Origin: Corynebacterium afermentans subsp. afermentans
GTDB taxonomy: Bacteria; Actinomycetota; Actinomycetes; Mycobacteriales; Mycobacteriaceae
Direction: 5' to 3'
Length of the DNA stretch: 64,000 nt
Assembly: GCF_030408355.1 (NCBI RefSeq)
Contig: NZ_CP046606.1
Span: 1,612,001 to 1,676,000, forward strand
Of this stretch, positions 38,760 through 47,065 are shown one piece after another (position 1 is the stretch's first letter; every line of letters begins with the position of its first letter). Below the pieces are notes generated by a model, which saw only the letters and a program-made list of their open reading frames with translations, did no database searches and had not been told where the DNA came from. The position numbers and the translations under genes are program-made.

Positions 38760-40090
38760 AGGTCGATCCCCGTATCGATCTCCCAGGGGGTGATCTGGGC
38801 GGTGTAGTCGTGCCACTCGGCCCACTTGGCGCGCAGGAAGAACTCGAAGACCTGCTCGCCCAGAACCTCCGCCATGAACTCGGAGCGTTCCATCTGGCGC
38901 AGCGCCTGGTCCAGCGAGTTGGGCAGGTCGCGGTACCCCATCGCGCGGCGCTCGCGGCGGGTCAGTGCGAACACGTCGTCGCGGGCGGGCTCGTCCAGCT
39001 CGTAGCCCTCCTCGATGCCCTTCAGGCCCGCGGCGAGCACCGCCGCGTACGCGAGGTAGGGGTTGCACGCCGAGTCCAACGAGCGCACCTCCGCCCGGCG
39101 CGAATCCGCCTTATGCAGGCGGTAGGTGGGCACGCGCACCATGGCAGACCGGTTGGAGATGCCCCAGGTAGCGGCGGTGGGCGCCTCCGAGCCGAACTGG
39201 AGGCGCTTGTAGGAATTGACCCACTGGTTGGTCACCGCGGAGATTTCGCCCGCGTGCTCGATGATGCCGGCGATGAACTGCCGGCCGGTTTTGGACAAAC
39301 TGATCTCGTCGTCCGGGTCGTGGAAGGCGTTAGTGTCGCCTTCGAACAGGGAGAAGTGGGTGTGCATGGCCGAGCCCTCGAGGTCCTTGAACGGCTTGGG
39401 CATGAACGTGGCGTGCACGCCGTTCATCTCCGCGACCGTTTTCACGATGTAGCGGAAGGTGACAATGTTGTCGGCCATGGTCAGCGCGTCGGTGTGGCGC
39501 AGGTCGATCTCCTGCTGGCCCGGCGAGCCCTCGTGGTGGGAGAACTCGGTGACAATGCCCATGTACTCCAAGGCGGACACCGCCATGCGGCGCAGCTTCG
39601 GCGCCTCGTTGCGTTTGGCTTGGTCGAAGTAGCCGCCCTTGTCCGCAGGTGTTGGCGGCTGGTCGCCCTGGCCGGGTTTGACCACGTAGAACTCGATCTC
39701 CGGGCTGGCCACGAACTCGAAACCCATGTCGCGGGCGTTGGTGATCTGCCGGCGCAGCACCTGGCGCGGGTCGGCGTAGAGCGGGTCGCCGTCGGGCATG
39801 GTGATGTCGCAGAACATGCGCGCGGTTTGCAGGCCCGCCTCTCCGTCGAAGGGCAGCGGCTGGAACGTCGACGGGTCGGGCCGCAGCAGGGTGTCGGACT
39901 CGGAGACGCGGGAAAACCCCTCGATTGAGGAGCCGTCGAAGCCCACGCCCTCCTCGAAGGCGCTTTCCAGCTCCGCCGGCGACATCATCACGGTTTTCAG
40001 CGAGCCGAAGATGTCGGTGAACCAGAGGCGGATAAAGGCGATGTCCTGCTGCTCCACCATTCGCAGCACGTTGTCGGTTTGGGCGCTCAT
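38756..40090 (-). CDS. glnA2: Second glutamine synthetase (GlnA2)
   Basis: A 444-residue glutamine synthetase-family protein in the same operon as glnE. Core boxes are present (GVGFDGSSIEGF, SPEIEFYVV, KPFKDLEGSAMHTHFSLF, NRSAMVRVP). The loop that carries the adenylylated Tyr in GlnA reads DDVFALTRRE here, with Phe in place of Tyr, so it should not be a GlnE substrate despite being its neighbour. C. glutamicum GlnA2 is not the main assimilatory enzyme. The ATG at 40090 (MSAQTDNVLRM) is chosen over a TTG three codons earlier. Confidence 0.93.
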   Translation of the reverse strand: MSAQTDNVLRMVEQQDIAFIRLWFTDIFGSLKTVMMSPAELESAFEEGVGFDGSSIEGFSRVSESDTLLRPDPSTFQPLPFDGEAGLQTARMFCDITMPDGDPLYADPRQVLRRQITNARDMGFEFVASPEIEFYVVKPGQGDQPPTPADKGGYFDQAKRNEAPKLRRMAVSALEYMGIVTEFSHHEGSPGQQEIDLRHTDALTMADNIVTFRYIVKTVAEMNGVHATFMPKPFKDLEGSAMHTHFSLFEGDTNAFHDPDDEISLSKTGRQFIAGIIEHAGEISAVTNQWVNSYKRLQFGSEAPTAATWGISNRSAMVRVPTYRLHKADSRRAEVRSLDSACNPYLAYAAVLAAGLKGIEEGYELDEPARDDVFALTRRERRAMGYRDLPNSLDQALRQMERSEFMAEVLGEQVFEFFLRAKWAEWHDYTAQITPWEIDTGIDL

Positions 40091-40173
40091 GCTGCTCAAC
40101 TGTAGCGGGCCTTTGGACGCGGATAAGCAGGCTAAGCTTGGGGGTGACTAACCATTGAAGGAGGACAACGATC

Positions 40174-41748
40174 ATGGCTGCACAAGCACCCGAGCAGTTC
40201 CTCGAGGTGGAGATCAAACTCGCCGTGGACGAGGGCACCGGCATGCCGGACCTGACGCAACTGCCCGGCGTGGAGGAGATCGCGAGCATGCGCGAGCACA
40301 ACCTCTCCGCCGTGTACTACGACACGAAGGATCTGCGCCTGACGCGTTCCAAGATCACGCTGCGCCGCCGCACCGGCGGTGCGGATGACGGATGGCACCT
40401 GAAGTTGCCGAAGGAGGGCGGCCGCAACGAGGTGCGCATGCCTCTCGACGATCCTTCGGCCGTGCCCGAGGAACTTTTGGCCCAGGTGCGCTCGATCGTG
40501 CGCACCGAGGAACTGACTCCGGTGGCGCAGGTGGACAACCGCCGCGTGGAGATCACCCTGGCGGGTGAAGAAGGTGCTGTCGCGGAGTTTTGCGACGACC
40601 ACGTCACCGCCTGGTCGCTGCTGCCCGGCGGCGAGCGCACCAGCTGGCGCGAGTGGGAGCTCGAGCTTGCTGAGGCGCTGGCCGGCACCGACGAGGGCAA
40701 CACGCTGATCAACCAGGGCACCAGCTTTTTGATCTCGGCGGGCGCGCGCAAGTCGTCCTCGCCGTCGAAGCTGGCCACCGCGTTGGGCGATTCCGTTAAA
40801 ACCGCTCCCCTGCCGCCGCACATGCGCGCCGAGCTGGAAGAGGACTCGCCGGCGGCGGCCGTGGTGGATTCCCTGCGCAAGCAGCGCGACGCCATCGTCG
40901 CCTGGGAGCCGCGCGTGCGCGCCGACGAGTTCGACTCGGTGCACCAGCTACGCGTGGCGACTCGCGAGATGCGCTCCCTGCTGGAGACTTTCGAGGGCAT
41001 CTTGGAGGGTGAGCAGCTCACCGCGCTTGAGGACGAGCTGAAGCACGCCGCCGGGGTTTTGGGTGTGGCCCGCGACGCCGAGGTGGTGGAAGAGCGCTTC
41101 TTGGAGCTGTTGGATTCGGACGCGTCCGGGCTCGTGGACGACGCCGCCCGCGCGCACATCGCAGGCGACATGCGCCGCGACTACAACGAGGCCCACGCCG
41201 AGATCGTGGCCATGCTCGACTCAGAGCGCTTCATGGAGCTGCTGGACGCGATTGACGGGTTGTTGGCGCAACCGCCCGTCGCAAAGCAGGAGGCTTCTGA
41301 AAAAGCCCCGGCGGAGTCGAAGGAGGTCCTCTACGACCACCTCAAGCGCGGCTACAAGAAGCTGAAAAAGCGCCACGACAAGGTCGACGAGCACTACCAC
41401 GACACCGACCTGCCGCTGCACGAGCGCGAAGACTACGTCCACGATGTGCGCAAGGCCGCGAAGAAGCTGCGTTACTCCGCCAACGCCGCGGCCGACGCGG
41501 GTTTGAAGGCGCGGCGTTTGGCCAAGGCGTGCAAGTCGCTGCAGTCCAAGCTGGGCGACTTCCAGGACGCCGTGACCTCGCGCGACCGCATCCAGCGCCT
41601 GGCAGAAGAGGCCCGCGAGCGCGGCGAGGACACCTTCGCCTACGGCATGCTCTACCAGCGCGAACTCGACCGCGGCGAGCAGGCCCTAAGCGGTTACGAC
41701 AAGGCCGTGCGCGAGGTGCGCAAGGCGTTTAAGAAGATCAAGCCGTAA
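40174..41748 (+). CDS. CYTH-CHAD domain protein
   Basis: A 524-residue protein with an N-terminal CYTH domain (ExExK motif in FLEVEIKLAV, then basic residues such as KITLRRRTGG and KLPKEGGRNEVRMP) and a C-terminal all-helical CHAD domain with repeated conserved His and basic residues (VHQLRVATREMRSLLETFE; VHDVRKAAKKLRYSANAA). CYTH domains bind triphosphate or polyphosphate and CHAD domains bind polyphosphate granules, so a polyphosphate-linked role is likely. A GAAGGAGG site lies before the ATG. It diverges from glnA2, which fits a nutrient-stress setting. Confidence 0.9.
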   Translation: MAAQAPEQFLEVEIKLAVDEGTGMPDLTQLPGVEEIASMREHNLSAVYYDTKDLRLTRSKITLRRRTGGADDGWHLKLPKEGGRNEVRMPLDDPSAVPEELLAQVRSIVRTEELTPVAQVDNRRVEITLAGEEGAVAEFCDDHVTAWSLLPGGERTSWREWELELAEALAGTDEGNTLINQGTSFLISAGARKSSSPSKLATALGDSVKTAPLPPHMRAELEEDSPAAAVVDSLRKQRDAIVAWEPRVRADEFDSVHQLRVATREMRSLLETFEGILEGEQLTALEDELKHAAGVLGVARDAEVVEERFLELLDSDASGLVDDAARAHIAGDMRRDYNEAHAEIVAMLDSERFMELLDAIDGLLAQPPVAKQEASEKAPAESKEVLYDHLKRGYKKLKKRHDKVDEHYHDTDLPLHEREDYVHDVRKAAKKLRYSANAAADAGLKARRLAKACKSLQSKLGDFQDAVTSRDRIQRLAEEARERGEDTFAYGMLYQRELDRGEQALSGYDKAVREVRKAFKKIKP

Positions 41749-41752
41749 GCGT

Positions 41753-41959
41753 TTACTTCTCCCAGGACGGGGCCTCGCCCCAGTTGTCGTCCGCCTCGTC
41801 CTGGTTGTCGGCACTTTTGTTGCGCTGCGCGGCGATTTGCAGCGCGGACTCCGCCTCCTCGCGGGTGGCGTACGGGCCCATGCGGTTGTCCCAGGCGGCC
41901 TCCTTGCCCTGGGTGACCTCGCCGGTGGACGGGTTGTAGTAGTACTGCTCGTCTGCCAT
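41753..41959 (-). CDS. Small conserved actinobacterial protein (SPOR-like annotation)
   Basis: A 68-residue hydrophilic protein, MADEQYYYNPSTGEVTQGKE..., with WDNRMGPYATREEAESALQIAAQRN in the middle and an acidic tail. Homologues across actinobacteria are short and often named SPOR domain-containing because the PYATREEAESAL segment resembles one SPOR repeat half. No signal or membrane segment, so it is cytosolic. AAAGGA lies upstream of the ATG. It converges on the CYTH-CHAD gene with a four-base gap between stops. Function unknown. Confidence 0.82.
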   Translation of the reverse strand: MADEQYYYNPSTGEVTQGKEAAWDNRMGPYATREEAESALQIAAQRNKSADNQDEADDNWGEAPSWEK

Positions 41960-42041
41960 TTTCGTTCCTTTCGGGTGTTGTTTACCCGTCCGACTGTACC
42001 GGGGCGGTTGGTAGTGTGGGTGCGGTTAAAAGGAGCGTGAC

Positions 42042-43214
42042 ATGGCAGTGAGTAAAACCCCGTTTGAAACCCCCTCGGAGTCACCGGTGGAGCGCGTCCG
42101 CGCAGCGTCCGGGCGTGTCGCATCCGCGTCCGGCACGTGGGTGCTCATCGGCGAAAACGTCGACCACTTCGGCGGCGTAACACTGGTGGGAACGTCGTCG
42201 CTGCGCGCCGCGGCGGCGGTGTCCCCGCGCACGGACGGCGTGATCTCCATTGCGGCCCGCGGCCCGCTCGGCCAGGAGTTCTCGGCTCAGTTGCCTTACA
42301 GCGACGAGCCTGCCGACGGGCTCGCCCGCCGCTGGTGGGGGCTCGTGCACACACTCGTGCAGCGCCAGGTGCTCTCCCGCGACACGTCCGGGATGGACAT
42401 CACCGTGGAGTCGGACGTGCCGGTCGGCGCGGGCCTTGGCGCGCTCTACGCCGCCGACGCCGCGATCGCGCTGGCCCTGGCCGGCGGGCACGACGACGTG
42501 GACACCGCCCCGTTTCGGGCCCGGCTGGCGGAAATCTGCTCGCACGCCGTGGACACCTACTCGTCGCTGCCGGTGCTGCGCGCCCGGCACTCGGTGGCCC
42601 TGCGCGGAGCCGAGGGAGTGTCGGTGGTGGATTACGCCGACGGCTCGCTGACCCAGGCGCCGCACCCCTCGCGCCACGGCGTGCGCGTGTTTTCCGTGTC
42701 CCAAGAGCTGGGCGCGCCGTTTACGCAGTCCCGCGAGGCGATCGCCGAGCGCCGCGCGTTCATCGACGCCGCCTGCTCCAACTTCGGAGTCTCCTCGCTG
42801 CGCCAGCTTCCCGACGCCCCGGGACGCGCCGTCCAATGGGTCGAGGCACGCCGCGCCGCGGGCGACACGAACGCGCCGGAGCCGGAGGCCGCGCGGCGCT
42901 GGGTGGCGTTCTGCGAATCGGAGACGCTGCGCTCACTTGCCGCGGCGAAGGCCCTGCGTTCGCGCCGCGCCAACGAGCTGTTTACGCTGCTCAACTCGCC
43001 TTCCGAGGCCCACGACTTGGCCTCCCCCGACGCCCTGGTAGCCCTGGCCCGCAAGCGTGGCGCCGTCGCCGCCCGGCCTGCCGCCATCGGCACCTCCGAC
43101 GCTGTGATCGCGTTCGTGCCGGTGCAGGAGGCGGACTCGTTCGCGGCCGCGATGGCACGCGAGTTCGAGGTGGTGGAGGTCGCCGCCGGCGAACCGGCCC
43201 GCCTCGAGGGGTAG
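42042..43214 (+). CDS. Degenerate galactokinase-like GHMP protein
   Basis: A 390-residue protein with the galactokinase layout, but key motifs have drifted. The first motif reads GTWVLIGENVDHFGG where galactokinases have GEHTDYNGG. The ATP loop reads VPVGAGLGALYAADAAIAL where the family has PxGxGLSSSAA, so the Ser cluster is missing. The MDQ segment that holds the catalytic Asp is not recognisable (DTYSSLPVLRARHSV stands in its place). The C-terminal SDAVIAFVP partly resembles the GHMP C-terminal motif. AAAAGGAG precedes the ATG. The frame is intact and codon use normal, so it is probably a living protein with another role. No other gal gene is near. Confidence 0.75.
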   Translation: MAVSKTPFETPSESPVERVRAASGRVASASGTWVLIGENVDHFGGVTLVGTSSLRAAAAVSPRTDGVISIAARGPLGQEFSAQLPYSDEPADGLARRWWGLVHTLVQRQVLSRDTSGMDITVESDVPVGAGLGALYAADAAIALALAGGHDDVDTAPFRARLAEICSHAVDTYSSLPVLRARHSVALRGAEGVSVVDYADGSLTQAPHPSRHGVRVFSVSQELGAPFTQSREAIAERRAFIDAACSNFGVSSLRQLPDAPGRAVQWVEARRAAGDTNAPEPEAARRWVAFCESETLRSLAAAKALRSRRANELFTLLNSPSEAHDLASPDALVALARKRGAVAARPAAIGTSDAVIAFVPVQEADSFAAAMAREFEVVEVAAGEPARLEG

Positions 43215-43229
43215 GCGGCGCTGTTCGGC

Positions 43230-44615
43230 CTAGTCCGCGGGCCAGGCGAAGCCGACCTCGCGGGCGCCAGGTTCCGCCCGCACGAGGGAGAACTTCGTCT
43301 CCGCGCCTTCCTCCGGTGCGCCCGCGGACGGCGCGAGCACCGGTGGGTCCACGATGAACACGCGCGCGGCGTCCTCCCCGCTTTTGAGCGTCACGCCGTC
43401 GAAGTTGTGGCCCACCCACGGCTCGAGCACGGTTGCTTCCGTTAGGTGCAGGCACGCCTTTTCCACGGTGTTGGCGAGCTGCGAGGACCGGCCCATCGTC
43501 TTGATCACCCGGGCGGCGTCGCGCTCGACCCACTCCGGTACGTCCTCACCTGCGCAGATGGCGAGGCAGACTTCGGTGGCGTAGCGGTCGATCAACCGCC
43601 GCAAGGGTGCGGTGACGTGCGAGTAGAACCCGCCGATACCGGCGTGCACCTCGGCCTGCTTCTCGGATAGGTCCACGTAGCCTGATCCGCGCAGGAGTTT
43701 TTGTGCCTCTCGCATCACCGCCATGCCGCGCGGGGTGTCGGCGTCCACGCCGGCGAGGAACTCGCCGATGTCGCCGGCGACGTCGTAGCCCAAGTTGCGT
43801 GCTTCTCGACGAAACTCCGCCTCCCCTCCCTCATCCGCCGGGCCCAACGTGCGCAGGAAGCCCACCCCGGCGTCGACCATCATCCGCCCCGCGACCATGC
43901 CGGTGAGCAGTGAGATTTCCGAGTTGTAGTCCATGACCGGGTGGCGCGGCTCGATGACCAGCTCGAACGTGTCGCCGTCGCCGACCACGCGCACAGACGG
44001 CAGGCGCAGGTTGATCGCGTGCCTGCGCAACGAGGACTGCTGCCGTAGCTGCCCCACCTCCTCCAGCAGCGCAATCGACGGGTGCACTGACCCTGCCTGC
44101 ATGTCTTTGTGCACGCTTTCGTAGTCCAGCCGCGCCACGGAGCACACCAGCGCGCGCTCCACGTGCGCCGAATCGACTTCGCCGCGCTCGTCCAGCTCGA
44201 ATGTCCAGAGCACTGCGGGCCGGTCCACGTCGGGAAGCAGCGAAGCGGAGCCCTCCGACAGCTCCTCCGGGTGCAGGCGCGCGGGCTCGTCGGGCAGGTA
44301 GATCGTCTGGCCGCGCTCCAGCGATTCGTCCGCCACCGCAGAATCGGGGTCCACGAACGCCGCCACATCTGCAATGGCGTAGCGCACCACGTAGCCGCCG
44401 CCAGAGCGGGACTCGATGTGCACCGCCTGGTCCAGGTCTTTCGATCCGACGGGATCGATGGTGACGAAGGGCACGGAGCGGGCGTCGATACGCAACTGCG
44501 AAAAGCGGTCCTGAAGCTGCGAGGCTTCCGTGTGGAGCTCCGGCGCGAACGTTGTGCGCACGTCGAATTCGCGCGCAATCGAGCGGAAGTTCAGGGGCGC
44601 GGCGTAGAGCTTCAT
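43230..44615 (-). CDS. RNB-domain exoribonuclease (RNase II/R family)
   Basis: A 461-residue protein that is mostly one RNB domain. The metal-binding acidic cluster reads TIDPVGSKDLDQAVHIE; three of the four Asp are present and the fourth position is Gln, a pattern common in the short actinobacterial branch. Further RNB features are YAIADVAAFVDPDS and SHVTAPLRRLIDRYATEV. It lacks the S1 and cold-shock RNA-binding domains of RNase R. The ATG at 44615 (MKLYAAPLNF) is preferred over two upstream codons. It lies directly beside rnpB on the same strand. Confidence 0.87.
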   Translation of the reverse strand: MKLYAAPLNFRSIAREFDVRTTFAPELHTEASQLQDRFSQLRIDARSVPFVTIDPVGSKDLDQAVHIESRSGGGYVVRYAIADVAAFVDPDSAVADESLERGQTIYLPDEPARLHPEELSEGSASLLPDVDRPAVLWTFELDERGEVDSAHVERALVCSVARLDYESVHKDMQAGSVHPSIALLEEVGQLRQQSSLRRHAINLRLPSVRVVGDGDTFELVIEPRHPVMDYNSEISLLTGMVAGRMMVDAGVGFLRTLGPADEGGEAEFRREARNLGYDVAGDIGEFLAGVDADTPRGMAVMREAQKLLRGSGYVDLSEKQAEVHAGIGGFYSHVTAPLRRLIDRYATEVCLAICAGEDVPEWVERDAARVIKTMGRSSQLANTVEKACLHLTEATVLEPWVGHNFDGVTLKSGEDAARVFIVDPPVLAPSAGAPEEGAETKFSLVRAEPGAREVGFAWPAD

Positions 44616-44641
44616 AAGCAGCCATCGTGCCACGAAAAGGG

Positions 44642-45040
44642 CGAATGAGTCGGCCTATGAGCCGGATTCTGTTCCCCTTGCGGGGCGGCGACCATCCATC
44701 TGGACCTCCCATCGCTGGGGGCCTCAAGCAGCTACCTTCGGACTGGGCGGGCAGCCTACATCCGACGACCTCCGCCGTTTCGGGCGGGGGCTCTTGCCTT
44801 GCTCCCGGTGGGGTTTACCTGGCCACCTACGTCACCGCAGATGCCGGTGCGCTCTTACCGCACCCTTTCACCCTGACCTCGTTGCCGAGGCGGTCTACTT
44901 TCTGTTGCACTTTCCCGCGGATCGCTCCGGGTTGCTGTTAGCAACCACCGTGCCCTGTGGAGTCCGGACTTTCCTCGACCCGCGCCTGCCCCAAGGTTGG
45001 GGTGGTTCGCGGTGCCGCGGCCGCCCGGCCGGCTCATTCG
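44642..45040 (-). ncRNA. rnpB: RNase P RNA, type A
   Basis: The minus strand carries the catalytic RNA of RNase P, about 400 nt. Diagnostic conserved segments are GAGGAAAGTCCGGACTCC near the 5' part, AACAGAAAGTAGACCGCC, GGTAAACCCCACCGGGAGC and the 3' AGAATCCGGCTCATAGG. The two ends pair to form P1: CGAATGAGCCGGCC at 45040-45027 and GGCCGACTCATTCG ending at 44642, with one mismatch. A TATGCT -10-like box lies just upstream at 45054-45049. The RNA matures tRNA 5' ends with the RnpA protein, encoded elsewhere. Confidence 0.95.
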
Positions 45041-45096
45041 CGAGGTACAGCATACGCTTTCCGCCGGTTGGAACGGAACTGCCGGGCATCGGTCGA

Positions 45097-45220
45097 GGAT
45101 GCTTACCCAAGGATGCTTATCCCTCGAGAGCGTTGACGGGCATTTCTCGTGGCCACTCGAGAAGTAAGCGTTTAGGAGTAAGCATCCTCCCCCGGTAAGC
45201 ATCCTGGGGTAAGCATCTAG
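45097..45220. repeat. Repeat cluster A with GTAAGCATC units
   Basis: Between rnpB and the RNase HI-phosphatase gene there are five copies of a 10-12 bp unit: GGATGCTTACCC (45097) and GGATGCTTATCC (45111) in one orientation, then GAGTAAGCATCC (45176), GGTAAGCATCC (45194) and GGGTAAGCATCTAG (45208) in the other. A CTCGAG-flanked centre and AGTAAGCG at 45163 complete a long inverted repeat. A related cluster is at 52594-52720. It may end transcription of the minus-strand gene at 45230, but no T tract is visible. Confidence 0.8.
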
Positions 45221-45229
45221 CGCCGGAAC

Positions 45230-46372
45230 CTACCCGCGGTGGTGTGCGACGTCGTTGACGCAGCGCACCACACCGAAATCTCCGTAGTAGTCCACGACAC
45301 TGATGCTGGCCAGGTCCAAAAACACGTGCTTGAACAGCTCCGGCCCGGCGCCGAGGGCCTGGCGCAGGAACGACTTCACCGGCGTCATGTGCGTGACCAC
45401 CAGCACTGTTTGCCCCTCGTAGCGCTCCTGCAGCTTCTCCCGTGTCCGCGACACGCGGCGGTGCAGCGCGGTCAGAGACTCGCCAGACGGGGGCGCGTTG
45501 TTCGGCGAGGACTGCCACGTCTCAAACGTCTCCGCATCGCGCGCCACGGCCTCGTCGCGGGTGAGCCCCTCGAAGTCGCCGAAGTCGAGCTCGCGCAGCC
45601 CCTCGTCCACCACCACGTCGAGCCCCAGCGCGCCCGCGGCGATGCGGGCGGTGCCCTGCGCGCGAGCCTGCGGCGAGGCCACAACGGCGTCGATGCGCCC
45701 GAATTTGCGCAGTGCGTCGGCGGCCCGGCGCGCCTGGTCGCGGCCGGTGTCGGTCAGCTCCGGATCGGACGTGCCGGAGAAGCGCTGCTCGGCGGAGTGC
45801 TGGGTCTGTCCGTGGCGCAGCAGGATGAACCGGGTGCGCGGGGCGTCGGAGCCGGCCCAGTGCGCGGGGCTGGCGGTCTGGTGCGAGGGCTTCTCGACGT
45901 CCTCCGGTTCCCCCCGCTTCTCCCCCACCCACACGCCGGTGCCTGTGACGATGCCGGGCGCGTCACCACGGGCGGCGGCGTCCATGGCCACATTCGACAG
46001 CTCGTCGGCCTTCTTGTTCTTCGCGCGCGGAACCCAGGTGTAGGTGACCTTCTCAAACGACGAGGCCAGATCGCGAGCTTCGCGCGCCAGTTTCTGCATG
46101 TCGGGGTGTTTGATTTTCCAGCGGCCGGTCATCTGCTCGACAACCAGCTTGGAATCCATGAACACGTCCACGTGCGTCGCCCCGACCTCTCGGCATGCCT
46201 CAAGGCCGCGCACCAAGCCGTAGTACTCGGCGACGTTGTTGGTGGACTTTTTGCCCACGACGTAGGCGATCTCGCCCAGGGTCTCCCCGGAAGCGTCGTA
46301 GACCACGGAGCCGGATCCGGCGACACCCGGGTTGCCGCGTGAGCCGCCGTCGCAGTACATGGAAACCTGCAT
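45230..46372 (-). CDS. Bifunctional RNase HI / histidine phosphatase
   Basis: A 380-residue fusion. Residues 1-140 are RNase HI with the acidic catalytic residues in MYCDGGSRGNPG, NNVAEYYGL, MDSKLVV and NKKADELSN. Residues 175-380 are a phosphoglycerate-mutase-like acid phosphatase with RHGQT and the second His in VVTHMTPVK. The same fusion exists in Mycobacterium (Rv2228c), where the phosphatase part resembles alpha-ribazole phosphatase CobC. With cobT in the window, a link to cobalamin is possible but unproven. The ATG at 46372 is three bases from the stop of the zinc-ribbon gene upstream. Confidence 0.92.
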   Translation of the reverse strand: MQVSMYCDGGSRGNPGVAGSGSVVYDASGETLGEIAYVVGKKSTNNVAEYYGLVRGLEACREVGATHVDVFMDSKLVVEQMTGRWKIKHPDMQKLAREARDLASSFEKVTYTWVPRAKNKKADELSNVAMDAAARGDAPGIVTGTGVWVGEKRGEPEDVEKPSHQTASPAHWAGSDAPRTRFILLRHGQTQHSAEQRFSGTSDPELTDTGRDQARRAADALRKFGRIDAVVASPQARAQGTARIAAGALGLDVVVDEGLRELDFGDFEGLTRDEAVARDAETFETWQSSPNNAPPSGESLTALHRRVSRTREKLQERYEGQTVLVVTHMTPVKSFLRQALGAGPELFKHVFLDLASISVVDYYGDFGVVRCVNDVAHHRG

Positions 46373-46375
46373 CAG

Positions 46376-47056
46376 CTACTCCGCCGGAGAAACCCGCACC
46401 AGCAGCGTGCCGCAGTTCGGGCAGGTGGGCAGTTCGTCTTCCGGCTCGCCGAGCACCTCGGCGCGCTCGGCCGGCGGCAACTGGATGAAGCAGCCGCCGC
46501 AGGCGCGGCCGTTGAACTTGGCGGCGCCGATGTCGTCGTAGGCGCGGAGCACATCGTCAGGCAGCTGCCCCCGCAGCGCATCCACGTCCAGGTCATCTTC
46601 CTCCGGCAGGGCGTCGACGGCGCGCTGGGCGGCCTCGACCTTGCGGTTGGCTTCGTCGACGCGGGCGGCGTGGACGTCGCGGTTGTTGCGCAGCGCGGCG
46701 ATCTCGTTGTGCGCCTCCTTCAGCTCGGACAAAAGGTCCGCGATGCGGGATTTGGCGGCGTAGCGGTCGTGCTCGAGGTCCTTGCGGCGCTCCGGGTCGG
46801 TCTCGGCGGACAGCTGGCGCTTGTCGTCCAACTCGCGCTTTTTCAGCTTCCGCTCGTCTTCCTGGATGCGCAGGATTTCCAGCTCCATGTCGTCGACTGC
46901 GAGTTGGGCTGCGGCGGAGGCGTCGGTCAGACGCTTGCGCTCGTCGATAAGCTTTTGCAGCTCCTGCTCCTCGGGGCGCACGCGCGGCTGGGAAGACGCG
47001 GCGTCTGCCTGCGCGAGCTGCAGGAGGACGGGCTGCAGGTCTTTGGAAAGGTGCAT
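46376..47056 (-). CDS. Coiled-coil zinc-ribbon protein (CdsZ-like)
   Basis: A 226-residue protein that is a long antiparallel coiled coil (residues about 10-165, rich in Glu/Lys/Arg/Ala heptads) followed by a four-Cys zinc ribbon: CGGCFIQLPP and CPNCGTLLV. This is the actinobacterial zf-RING_7/DUF164-type family. It sits between a Nif3-like protein and the RNase HI fusion, a conserved trio in corynebacteria and mycobacteria. It may act with RNA or with the RNase. The ATG at 47056 is nine bases after the Nif3 stop. Confidence 0.88.
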   Translation of the reverse strand: MHLSKDLQPVLLQLAQADAASSQPRVRPEEQELQKLIDERKRLTDASAAAQLAVDDMELEILRIQEDERKLKKRELDDKRQLSAETDPERRKDLEHDRYAAKSRIADLLSELKEAHNEIAALRNNRDVHAARVDEANRKVEAAQRAVDALPEEDDLDVDALRGQLPDDVLRAYDDIGAAKFNGRACGGCFIQLPPAERAEVLGEPEDELPTCPNCGTLLVRVSPAE

Positions 47057-47065
47057 CGTTTCTCC

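Noticed and set aside
44895..45202. Short protein-coding frames over the rnpB region
   Set aside because: The sequence is explained by the conserved RNase P RNA and the adjacent repeat cluster.
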